A program made the translations under genes and the position numbers. From Desulfovibrio ferrophilus (GTDB lineage: Bacteria; Desulfobacterota; Desulfovibrionia; Desulfovibrionales; Desulfovibrionaceae): 64,000 nucleotides of DNA. The stretch's first letter is position 1. Every line of letters starts with the position of its first letter. Below are positions 19,122 through 26,662 of this stretch, piece by piece. The stretch spans positions 2,066,905-2,130,904 of the forward strand of contig NZ_AP017378.1 in NCBI RefSeq assembly GCF_003966735.1, given 5' to 3'. The notes below the pieces were generated by a model. It saw only the letters and a program-made list of their open reading frames with translations, ran no database searches and was not told the origin of the DNA.

Positions 19122-20492
19122 TCAATCCTCCTGTTTGGGCAGGAACTTGGTAAAGGCATCTCTCTGTTTGTTGTTAAGTCCCACCAGTTCACAGCCGACA
19201 ACAAGCGGCGTCAGCCTCCTGACCACTGCCTTGACCTTCTTGGCTCTGGGACCATCAAGGGTCAACAGATCAAAGGATAGCTTCTGACCGATCTCGAAGG
19301 ATTCGCCGCCATGCTTGAAGCTGATGCCCAAAGCACATACATCAAACACCTGAAATGAATCATCCCTGTGTGGCAGCCGTGCTGAATATTCGGCCAGAGG
19401 GATACGCTTTGCGCGCCGACGCTCCTCGCCACTATATGGGCCAATGCCATCCATCGAGAACCGTTGTCTTCTTCGACCGGCCCCGTTGGTATCATTGCGC
19501 CGCACTTGCATGATCACATGCTGCATGTCCTCGGGAATCTCACCCTTGCCCGCGATGGGGGCAAGAGTTTCGGCAGCCTTATCCTTATCCCCTGATTCCA
19601 TATAAGAGCGCGACAGAGCCACGCGCACGGAGGGATCCTTGGGGGTCAATTTCAGAGCCTGTTCATAGGCCCGTGCGACTTCCCGTTGAATCATATGCCC
19701 GGTCATGTGGTCGGCGACGGTCTTGAATGGATTGGGACATGCAGGGTCGACCTTGCAGGACAGAGTAAAGGCCTCTTTTGCCTTATCGTTCTGACCGAGC
19801 CAGGCGTGGGTTTCTGCAGCCTTGGACAGGAATTGGGCGCTGCGCGCCAAATCACCCTGGGATCGAAACACTTCGGCCAGTGCCTTGTAGGCCTCAGGAA
19901 AAAGAGTATTGACGCGCGCAGCCGCAGCCAACTTCTTGAGCGCCTTTTCAGGATAATTCTGTTTGAGCAGCTTGTGCCCATCCAGAAAGAGCTTCTTGGC
20001 CAACGCCTGCTGCGAGGCAATGTGCGGGGCAGGCAGAGCCTCCACTTCTTCACCCAGATGAGCACTTTCGGTCCCGGCTTTGGCCGTGCGCTTGATCACC
20101 TTCGGCGGAGCACCAAACAGAATCTTTTCCAGCCGAACCATCAACAAATACGGCGTAAAGGGCTTGTTCAGATAATCCCTGGCTCCAAGGCGCATGGCAT
20201 CGTCGATCAGGCCGATCGGGGCCTTGTTGCCCAGGAGTAAGATGGGATGCCGATACAGGTGCCTGTCCAACAGGATGTCATCCAGCAAGGCAAAGGTGTT
20301 TTCCGTCGCCATCTTGAAATCCAACATCGTCACGTCGGTCTCACGCTGACGCAAAATATCGATGACCCCGGAATGATCTTCGGCAAAACGGACCTTTTCG
20401 TAACCGTTGTCTGCCAGGATTTTCCCGATGATCTGCTGGACCTGGGGCATAGGCTCCCCGACGAGTATCCCTATATTGCCCTTGAGCGACAT
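19122..20492 (-). CDS. Receiver-TPR-PilZ protein
   Basis: 456 residues. N-terminal receiver-like domain (about 5-130) with Asp58 in the phosphoacceptor position (TMLDFKM) and LNKPF, but the usual acidic pair is reduced to GE at 12-13, so phosphorylation may be altered. TPR-type helical repeats span about 160-345 (YPEKALKKLAAAARV, AYKALAEVFRSQGDLARSAQ, KEAFTLSCKVDPACP). A PilZ domain closes the protein: EERRRAKRIPLAEYSARL and VCALGISFKHGG in place of the D/NxSxxG motif, ending in VGCELVGL. It may couple c-di-GMP with protein scaffolding. The ATG at 20492 follows GGGAGGGAGGG. Confidence 0.88.
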   Translation of the reverse strand: MSLKGNIGILVGEPMPQVQQIIGKILADNGYEKVRFAEDHSGVIDILRQRETDVTMLDFKMATENTFALLDDILLDRHLYRHPILLLGNKAPIGLIDDAMRLGARDYLNKPFTPYLLMVRLEKILFGAPPKVIKRTAKAGTESAHLGEEVEALPAPHIASQQALAKKLFLDGHKLLKQNYPEKALKKLAAAARVNTLFPEAYKALAEVFRSQGDLARSAQFLSKAAETHAWLGQNDKAKEAFTLSCKVDPACPNPFKTVADHMTGHMIQREVARAYEQALKLTPKDPSVRVALSRSYMESGDKDKAAETLAPIAGKGEIPEDMQHVIMQVRRNDTNGAGRRRQRFSMDGIGPYSGEERRRAKRIPLAEYSARLPHRDDSFQVFDVCALGISFKHGGESFEIGQKLSFDLLTLDGPRAKKVKAVVRRLTPLVVGCELVGLNNKQRDAFTKFLPKQED

Positions 20493-20663
20493 CCCTCCCT
20501 CCCGAATCTTCCCGCACCCTCTGCGCGAAACACCCCGCAGCACGAAGAATTGGAAAAAGTTGCTTACACAACAATATCCATCAATCACAACAATAGGTCA
20601 AGATTCGAAGCCGGGCTTGCCAATGTTCCTTGGCGCAGATAGACACCGCCTACGGAGGAGACC

Positions 20664-21266
20664 ATGACCATCGAGACCTTGCAGGCCATCATTGAAATCG
20701 CTTTTCCCCTGTTCCTGATTATGGACCCGGTGGGCAACGGAGCAATCTGTCTGTCCATGCTGGGCGACTTCTCGCCCAAACGCCAGCGGACCATCATCGG
20801 ACGTGAGCTGCTTTTCGCACTGGGGATCATCCTGATGTTCATGTATGTGGGCGAAGGCCTGCTGGGTGTGTTGGATATTCATCAATCCACATTACGCATG
20901 GCTGGTGGCGTAATTCTGTTCATCATCTCCATGAAGATGGTCTTTCCCAGTAGCACGGGCGATGAGCCCGATCCCCAATCCGCCGATCCATTCATCGTGC
21001 CCATTGCCGTGCCGTTCATTGCCGGCCCCTCCTGCCTTGCCGCCGTCATGGTCTACGCGCACCGGGACAGCCTGATGATCGTCGGAGCCGCCATCATGCT
21101 GGCCTGGGTTGCCACTGCCGCATTCATGCTCATGGCACCTTGGCTGACCCGCGTCCTGGGCACTCGAGGTCTACGGGCCATGGAACGCCTGATGGGGCTT
21201 ATCCTGATCCTGATGTCCTTCCAGATGCTGGAAGATGGTGTGCGTCTGTTCATCACAAGCCTCTAG
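20664..21266 (+). CDS. MarC family integral membrane protein
   Basis: 200 residues with six hydrophobic segments. LFLIMDPVGNGAICLSML near the start and PIAVPFIAGPSCLAAVMVYA in the middle are the two inverted-repeat signature segments (MDP-x-GN and P-AGP) of the MarC family. Despite the name, MarC proteins are not shown to confer multidrug resistance and have no established substrate. The ATG at 20664 has GGAGGA upstream. It is divergent from the REC-TPR-PilZ gene, followed 108 bp later by carboxypeptidase Taq. Confidence 0.9.
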   Translation: MTIETLQAIIEIAFPLFLIMDPVGNGAICLSMLGDFSPKRQRTIIGRELLFALGIILMFMYVGEGLLGVLDIHQSTLRMAGGVILFIISMKMVFPSSTGDEPDPQSADPFIVPIAVPFIAGPSCLAAVMVYAHRDSLMIVGAAIMLAWVATAAFMLMAPWLTRVLGTRGLRAMERLMGLILILMSFQMLEDGVRLFITSL

Positions 21267-21374
21267 GAGACATTGCGTGGGCAACGCGGTTGTACAGCCG
21301 TCCGGTTGTCCCGAGCCCGGATTTCCCCTATCATTACGCAAAGTCCCCGAGGCCCCTCAACCCAAGGAGCACCC

Positions 21375-22883
21375 ATGCCCCCCAAGGAAGCCTATGACTG
21401 GCTGAAGGCACATCACGTGGAAACGTCCGTCCTCGAATCCATGGGGGCACTGTTGCACTGGGACCAATCGACCATGATGCCCGGTGCGGGGCACGGTCAC
21501 CGCTCCGAGCAATTTGCAGCCCTGGCCAAACTGACCCATGAACGGCGGAGCGACCCCAGAATAGGCGATGCCCTTGCCGCCTGCGGCGGTTACTGGGACG
21601 AGCGGGACCCCATAGGCGTTGAGGCTGCCAACGTTCGCGAATGGATGCGCGCCTTTGAGCGCGCCACAAAAATCCCATCAGATCTGGCCGTGGCTCTGGC
21701 CCGTGCTGCCTCGGACGGCGAAACCGCCTGGAAACGCGCCCGCCCCGACAATGATTGGAAGGCCTTCCAGCCCTATCTGGATGAATTGATCCGGCTGAGG
21801 CGGGAAGAAGCCGAAGCTGTGGGCTATCAAGGCGAACCCTACGATGCCCTGCTGGATGAATATGAGCACGGCGAGACTGCCGCAACTCTGGAGCCGATGT
21901 TCCGGGAACTGCGCCATGAAATCGTCAACCTGCTGGACAGCATCAAGGGCAGCTCCAGGGCACCTGATCCGTCCATCCTGAACAACGATTATCCCACCAG
22001 CGCGCAGAAACAATTCTGCCGACAAGTGGCACAAGCTGTGGGTTACGACCTCAAGGCCGGTCGGCTCGATGCCACGGCTCACCCTTTTTCCACCCGCATC
22101 GGCCCCGGCGACGTGCGCATCACCACCCGCTATAATGAGCACAATCTGTCCGAGGCCCTGTTCGGCACCATCCACGAAGCCGGGCACGCCATGTACAGCC
22201 AGGGGCTTCCTGCCGAGCACTTCGGCACGCCCAGCGGTGTCTCGGTTTCCTTGGGCATTCATGAATCCCAATCACGACTCTGGGAAAATCTTGTGGGGCA
22301 CTCCGCAGGTTTCTGGCGGCATTTCTTTCCTCAGGCCCGCGATTTCTTCCCCTGCCTGAAGGATGTCTCTGAATCCGCATTTCTGTTCGCCGTCAACGAG
22401 GTTCAGCCCACGCTGATTCGGGTTGAGGCCGATGAGGTGACATACAACCTGCACGTCATGTTGCGCTTCGAACTGGAACTGGCATTGTTACGCGGAGACC
22501 TGAGCACCACGGATCTGCCTGCGGCCTGGGATGAGAAAATGCGCGACTTCCTGGGTATCACTCCTCCGGACTTCGCCCAAGGCGTCATGCAGGATGTGCA
22601 CTGGTCGGCCGGACTGATCGGCTACTTCCCGACCTACAGCCTGGGCAACCTGTATGCTGCGCAACTTTTCGAGGCGGCCTCCAAGGCCCTGGGAGACATT
22701 GAATCCCAATTTGAACGGGGCAATTTTTCTCCACTTCTCAGTTGGTTACGAGAGAACGTTCACATCTGGGGAAGTCGCATGGCCCCGCGCGAACTCGTCC
22801 GCAAGGCCACGGGCTACGAACCAGATTCCGGGGCACTGATTCGGGGTTTGAAGAGCAAGTATGCCCAACTGTACGGGATCTGA
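21375..22883 (+). CDS. Carboxypeptidase Taq (M32 family metallopeptidase)
   Basis: 502 residues, the usual family length, cytoplasmic. The zinc site is intact: HEAGH at 267-271 (FGTIHEAGHAMYSQGLP) and the third ligand Glu297 in GIHESQSRLWEN. ALLHWDQSTMMP near the N-terminus and HVMLRFELELALLRGDL toward the C-terminus are further M32 hallmarks. It removes C-terminal residues from peptides with broad specificity. The ATG at 21375 follows AAGGAG; the 34-residue upstream extension has no family support. A strong terminator follows. Confidence 0.95.
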   Translation: MPPKEAYDWLKAHHVETSVLESMGALLHWDQSTMMPGAGHGHRSEQFAALAKLTHERRSDPRIGDALAACGGYWDERDPIGVEAANVREWMRAFERATKIPSDLAVALARAASDGETAWKRARPDNDWKAFQPYLDELIRLRREEAEAVGYQGEPYDALLDEYEHGETAATLEPMFRELRHEIVNLLDSIKGSSRAPDPSILNNDYPTSAQKQFCRQVAQAVGYDLKAGRLDATAHPFSTRIGPGDVRITTRYNEHNLSEALFGTIHEAGHAMYSQGLPAEHFGTPSGVSVSLGIHESQSRLWENLVGHSAGFWRHFFPQARDFFPCLKDVSESAFLFAVNEVQPTLIRVEADEVTYNLHVMLRFELELALLRGDLSTTDLPAAWDEKMRDFLGITPPDFAQGVMQDVHWSAGLIGYFPTYSLGNLYAAQLFEAASKALGDIESQFERGNFSPLLSWLRENVHIWGSRMAPRELVRKATGYEPDSGALIRGLKSKYAQLYGI

Positions 22884-22919
22884 CACTTTCTGACCGCCCA
22901 TTTCCGATCTTCACAATGC

Positions 22920-22957
22920 AAAGGACTCCCCGCCGTGAGCGAGGAGTCCTTTTTTTC
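22920..22957 (+). terminator. Rho-independent terminator after carboxypeptidase Taq
   Basis: AAAGGACTCCCCGC pairs with GCGAGGAGTCCTTT (one mismatch), loop CGTGA, followed by a run of seven T. It lies 37 bases after the stop at 22883. Confidence 0.93.
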
Positions 22958-23006
22958 ACTTTTTCCTTTACAACTGCTTCCCAAAATATGCTATGGGGGT
23001 AGTAAG

Positions 23007-23032
23007 CCGGAAATCCACCCCTACGTTTCCGG
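23007..23032 (+). other. Leader hairpin before the 127-aa hypothetical gene
   Basis: CCGGAAA (23007-23013) and TTTCCGG (23026-23032) form a 7 bp stem with a 12-base loop, about 35 bases upstream of the ATG at 23068. No T-run follows, so it is not a terminator. No riboswitch class recognised. Confidence 0.35.
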
Positions 23033-23067
23033 GACGGATAATCACCACCTTTTGAAGGAGGAGCATC

Positions 23068-23451
23068 ATGAACCAGATCAGACTGCAACGCCACGGAAAG
23101 CCAGACCTTCTTTTCAATGGAGACCTCCTTGCTCAGGTGGACGACCGGGAATTCTCCGGTTTCAACGAAAACTGGATGGACACGGCTCTCTACAGAACAT
23201 CTCTTGGACAATACATTCTGTATAGCGAGTTCCACATCACCAACTGCGGCAAGCGGAGCATCCCCACTGCCCTGGTTTTTTCCACGGATCAGGATCTTCT
23301 GGAATTCATGGAAGTGAGCTCGCGGCCGCTGTCACCCCTTTCGGCCGAACTGCTGCGTCAGGCATCCCTGAATGACGAGGCGTTTGATCTTTGCGGACCG
23401 CGTGTTCCCGTGGAATTCCTGCCACTGGTCCACACGGCCCGGGCCAGTTGA
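23068..23451 (+). CDS. Hypothetical protein (127 aa)
   Basis: A soluble protein with no signal peptide or membrane segment and no family I recognise. It has a beta-rich first half (IRLQRHGKPDLLFNGDLLAQ, then TSLGQYILYSEFHITNCGK) and a helical second half ending FLPLVHTARAS. The ribosome-binding site AAGGAGGAG is very strong and well placed for the ATG at 23068, so it is likely expressed. It is convergent with the Gam-like gene, only 22 bp apart. The conserved-looking STDQDLLEFME stretch could be a useful search seed. Confidence 0.75.
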   Translation: MNQIRLQRHGKPDLLFNGDLLAQVDDREFSGFNENWMDTALYRTSLGQYILYSEFHITNCGKRSIPTALVFSTDQDLLEFMEVSSRPLSPLSAELLRQASLNDEAFDLCGPRVPVEFLPLVHTARAS

Positions 23452-23473
23452 TTTTTTCAGACACTGGCCGATT

Positions 23474-24043
23474 TCAAGTTGTTGGCAAGCTCTTCTGCGC
23501 CCATTTCACCTCCTCCTGGCGGCGCGGAAAGGCATTACTCGGCGCGGGCTTCGTAGCCACCACGAAGCGCCGCGCCGCACTTTTCCGAACGCCAACCTCC
23601 GCCAACTCAGCATCGCTCCATGTTGCCAGACCTGTGGCATCGGGCCGTTCCATGACCTGCACCATGTCTGACCGCCCGACAGCCTTGAGTCTGGCAATGA
23701 CATCGCACCAATTATGACCGGCCAGTGTATTCAACTCTACATAACAATCCTGATGCACTTTTCCGGCATGCAGTTGCAGCATGGACTTCCCCCTGCCCAT
23801 ATGGCGCAGCGCCCAACCCTCCAATGCCTTCTCCACCACCCCCGCGCGAACCTCGAGAGGCCTTGCGGTTTGCGCGCAGAGCGCCCGCTCGTGAATAACC
23901 CTTGATTCACAAGCAGCTTCAATCCTGGTTAATTCCTGTCGAATGACCGCCAACTCTTCCATCATTTTTTCGGCCTGAGCCCTGTTCCGCACTTGATTCC
24001 TCTCACCCTTAGGACTCTGCGTACGCCCACTGCAATCACTCAT
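23474..24043 (-). CDS. Host-nuclease inhibitor Gam-like protein
   Basis: 189 residues. An N-terminal coiled-coil region (EKMMEELAVIRQELTRIEAA) is followed by a C-terminal half with the order of Mu Gam: helix with VVEKALEGWALRH, a beta pair GKSMLQLHAGKVHQD, DVIARLKAVGRSDMVQVME and a final SDAELAEVGVRKSAARRFVV. Mu Gam binds DNA ends and blocks exonucleases. No other phage structural or transposase gene is nearby, so this is either a remnant or a domesticated copy. The ATG at 24043 has GAGGGAA upstream. The similarity is remote and based on pattern only. Confidence 0.55.
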   Translation of the reverse strand: MSDCSGRTQSPKGERNQVRNRAQAEKMMEELAVIRQELTRIEAACESRVIHERALCAQTARPLEVRAGVVEKALEGWALRHMGRGKSMLQLHAGKVHQDCYVELNTLAGHNWCDVIARLKAVGRSDMVQVMERPDATGLATWSDAELAEVGVRKSAARRFVVATKPAPSNAFPRRQEEVKWAQKSLPTT

Positions 24044-24185
24044 CTTTCCCTCTTCATTCGCCTTCTTTGGCCCGAATGAACTCCATCCGGGCACCTCTGC
24101 AAAATATCCAAACGCCTGCGCAACGTCAAGCATTGCATAATTATTTGCCTATAAATTCCTTAAAACTTTACTTTGTACTCCAAAC

Positions 24186-24214
24186 AAAAACCCCGCATCA
24201 AGATACGGGGTTTT
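24186..24214. terminator. Bidirectional hairpin terminator
   Basis: AAAACCCCG (24187-24195) pairs with CGGGGTTTT (24206-24214) around a 10-base loop. It sits about 105 bases after the stop of the S24 repressor on the minus strand and upstream of the Gam-like gene, separating the two units. Confidence 0.85.
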
Positions 24215-24318
24215 ATCTCAAGGGCAACCAGCAGGCCCAAATTCTCTCATTGAGATGTCCAGCCACGGACCAGAGGCATCCAGAACCACCCCCAGCCTAC
24301 AGACACCAGGATGATCTG

Positions 24319-25053
24319 CTACATCATTTCGCGAGCCATCCAGATCACCCGTCCAATAACCTGAACATTGAGCTGCTCACCGACGGGAACTTCCAACGGA
24401 TCATAAAAACGCCTGTTATCACTGAGCAACACAAGCATCCCTGGTTTCTTCTCCAGCCTTTTGACCACGATTTCATCATCCATGCGCACCGCATAGATCT
24501 TGCCCGCCAGGATATCATGCTGAGACAGGTCCACCAGAACCACGTCCTCATCCTCGAGGGTCGGTTCCATGCTCTGCCCGGTCACGCGCATCAAACGCAT
24601 GGAATCAATCTTGCCACGGCCATTCAGCCATGCACGGCGAAACGCATAATACCCAAGGACGCGATCCTCCGTTTCCACACTGCCTCCCCCGCCGGAAAGC
24701 TTGGCTTCGACCAGAGGAATGAAATCAAATCCTTCTTCACCTCGCGCAGGTCCGGTGGGCGAATCCTCACGAACAGTACCTTGATCCAGATACATGGCGC
24801 CTCGCCCGGTCTCCATCCAAAACGGATTCAACCCATGGCCGCGAAACAACTTGAGCATCCACTCGGCAGGGATCTTATCCTTGGCCTTGGCGTCGGAGAC
24901 CGCTCCCCGGCTCACGCCTAATTCTTCGGCCAAAGCGCTCTGGGTCGGCAGGTTCAAAGCCTGCATCATCCTGGCAATGATCTGCGCGGCCCCAAACCCC
25001 TCGCTGGATACGATTTTCGAACCTTGCAATTTCTTTTGTGCTTTCGCGGCCAT
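24319..25053 (-). CDS. CI-type S24 repressor (HTH + peptidase S24-like domain)
   Basis: 244 residues. N-terminal CI-type helix-turn-helix at about 20-80 (IIARMMQALNLPTQSALAEE, GVSRGAVSDAKAKDK, then GLNPFWMETGRG). C-terminal S24 fold with the catalytic pair Ser161 (VTGQSMEPTLEDEDVVLVD) and Lys198 (DDEIVVKRL). No Ala-Gly autocleavage dipeptide is visible in the linker (about 84-135), so RecA-induced self-cleavage is uncertain. The ATG at 25053 has GAGGGG upstream. An inverted repeat just upstream (25071-25094) could be its own operator. It may control a prophage remnant, a mobile element or a host stress response. Confidence 0.9.
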   Translation of the reverse strand: MAAKAQKKLQGSKIVSSEGFGAAQIIARMMQALNLPTQSALAEELGVSRGAVSDAKAKDKIPAEWMLKLFRGHGLNPFWMETGRGAMYLDQGTVREDSPTGPARGEEGFDFIPLVEAKLSGGGGSVETEDRVLGYYAFRRAWLNGRGKIDSMRLMRVTGQSMEPTLEDEDVVLVDLSQHDILAGKIYAVRMDDEIVVKRLEKKPGMLVLLSDNRRFYDPLEVPVGEQLNVQVIGRVIWMAREMM

Positions 25054-25070
25054 AACAGATACCCCTCGCA

Positions 25071-25094
25071 GTGTGATATTGATTTTTCTCACAC
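25071..25094. promoter_or_regulatory. Putative operator upstream of the S24 repressor
   Basis: Inverted repeat GTGTGA (25071-25076) and TCACAC (25089-25094) separated by an AT-rich 12 bases, placed 18 bp before the repressor start and between it and the divergent fxsA gene. Autoregulation is inferred from position only. Confidence 0.35.
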
Positions 25095-25229
25095 CCATGT
25101 ACGCTTAAAATGTTCAGTCGTCAAGTAAACCAGAATAATTCAAGCTTTACTTTAGCCTTTCCAAGTCCTCGTAAATACGTCATCATGCTTATGACTCTCT
25201 TCAATCACCGACAACAACGGACAAATCAT

Positions 25230-25622
25230 ATGGTCTTCCGTCTTTTCCTGGCTTTTGCCACCGTCCCCTTGATCGAAATTTATCTTCTGATGAAAGTTGG
25301 CTCCGCCATCGGTGCGGAGGCGACCATCGCCATCGTCCTACTGACTGGTTTTGCCGGTGCATGGCTGGCCCGTGCGCAGGGCGTCAGCGTCCTGAACCGC
25401 ATGCGAGCGGATATGAACAGAGGCGTCCCCCCCACGGGCCAACTTGTGGACGCCGCCCTGATTCTTGTGGCCGGAGTGGTTCTGCTGACCCCCGGTTTTG
25501 CCACGGACATCATGGGACTCCTGCTGCTCATTCCCCCGGTGCGTGCCAAGCTCAAGGAAGTTCTCGGCCGCAAGCTCGCGGACATGGCCCAAAACGGCCA
25601 CGTGACCGTCATCCACCGTTAG
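25230..25622 (+). CDS. fxsA: FxsA family membrane protein
   Basis: 130 residues with membrane segments at the N-terminus and centre. VFRLFLAFATVPLIEIYLLM, the GSAIGAEATIAIVLLTGFAG stretch, GQLVDAALILVAGVVLLTPG (PG-F follows) and GLLLLIPPVRAKLKEVLGRK are standard FxsA features. In E. coli FxsA relieves F exclusion of phage T7; the normal role is unknown. The ATG at 25230 begins directly at the conserved domain; its ribosome-binding site is weak. The rhomboid gene begins 19 bp downstream. Confidence 0.9.
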   Translation: MVFRLFLAFATVPLIEIYLLMKVGSAIGAEATIAIVLLTGFAGAWLARAQGVSVLNRMRADMNRGVPPTGQLVDAALILVAGVVLLTPGFATDIMGLLLLIPPVRAKLKEVLGRKLADMAQNGHVTVIHR

Positions 25623-25641
25623 CAGCAATGCTGGATTGGCC

Positions 25642-26604
25642 ATGACAGGGCAGGCTCCGCCAGCAGAAACCTCTGCACACAGCAAAAGCCAGTGGAGTGA
25701 TGTGTCCCTGGCCCTGCCCGATGAATACCGCCGAGCCAGAATCGATGATGATACGGCCTGGGACTGGACCCTTGTCCTCAAAGCCCGGCGCATCCCCCAT
25801 CGCACCAGCCACGACGAGGATGGGTGGCACATCCTTGCCCCCATGGCCCGTGTATCCGAGGCGGCTTGGGAAATAGCCGCCTACGAAACCGAAAATCCGC
25901 CTCAAAGCAAACACCCCATCACTCCTTCCTTGCACTCCGGGTTCGAAGCACAGGGGGTCGCTCTGGTCATGGCCATGACCGCCGTTCACTACGCGGTCAT
26001 TACGCGACCACTCCCGAGCTGGTCCCTTTACCCCGAAGATTGGGTACGCCTGGGCGCCGCCAATGCCCGGCTTATTCTGTCCGGGCAGTGGTGGCGCAGC
26101 GTAACAGCGTTGACGCTGCACGCCGATCCTGCTCATTTTCTGGGGAATGCTGTGATCGGAGGTGTCTTCGTCGCCTGCCTGTGCCGGGTGTCAGGCAGCG
26201 GAGCCGCATGGCTGATGTTCGTCCTGTCCGGCATGCTCGGCAATCTCGCCAACGCATGGATGCGGGGTGGCGGGCATATCTCGGTGGGAGCATCCACTGC
26301 CGTCTTCGGAGCCGTGGGCGCATTGGGAGCCTTGTCCATGGTACGAGAAGGGCGGCTGGACTTCAGGCGCGCCGCAGCACCGGTTGTGGCCGGGCTGGCC
26401 CTGCTGGGCATGCTGGGCACTGGCGGGGAACGCACCGATCTTGGCGCGCACCTGTTCGGATTCATGGCGGGGTTGCCGCTGGGCGCCAGTTGTGGCCGTC
26501 TGATCATGGTCCACGGAGTGCCGCGCCAAGAGATGCAATGGATATTGGGCATCCTGGCCCTCGGCCTGATCGTCCTGTCCTGGACCTTGGCTTTAGCCAA
26601 CTAA
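25642..26604 (+). CDS. Rhomboid family intramembrane serine protease
   Basis: 320 residues. A soluble N-terminal region of about 100 residues precedes six or more membrane helices. The active site is complete: GASTAVFG with Ser218 and DLGAHLFGF with His270. TLHADPAHFLGN at about 158-169 supplies the conserved oxyanion/loop His and Asn. It would cleave membrane-spanning substrates within or near the bilayer; the substrate is unknown. It is probably co-transcribed with fxsA (19 bp gap). The N-terminal cytoplasmic domain is longer than in GlpG-type enzymes. Confidence 0.92.
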   Translation: MTGQAPPAETSAHSKSQWSDVSLALPDEYRRARIDDDTAWDWTLVLKARRIPHRTSHDEDGWHILAPMARVSEAAWEIAAYETENPPQSKHPITPSLHSGFEAQGVALVMAMTAVHYAVITRPLPSWSLYPEDWVRLGAANARLILSGQWWRSVTALTLHADPAHFLGNAVIGGVFVACLCRVSGSGAAWLMFVLSGMLGNLANAWMRGGGHISVGASTAVFGAVGALGALSMVREGRLDFRRAAAPVVAGLALLGMLGTGGERTDLGAHLFGFMAGLPLGASCGRLIMVHGVPRQEMQWILGILALGLIVLSWTLALAN

Positions 26605-26662
26605 TCGACCCCAAAAAAATGCCGAATCACTCCGACAGGCACTACACCTCGTTTCAACGAAT

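Noticed and set aside
25071-25094. GTGTGA/TCACAC inverted repeat as a CRP site
   Set aside because: CRP half sites are spaced by six bases; here the gap is 12, so it is noted only as a possible repressor operator.
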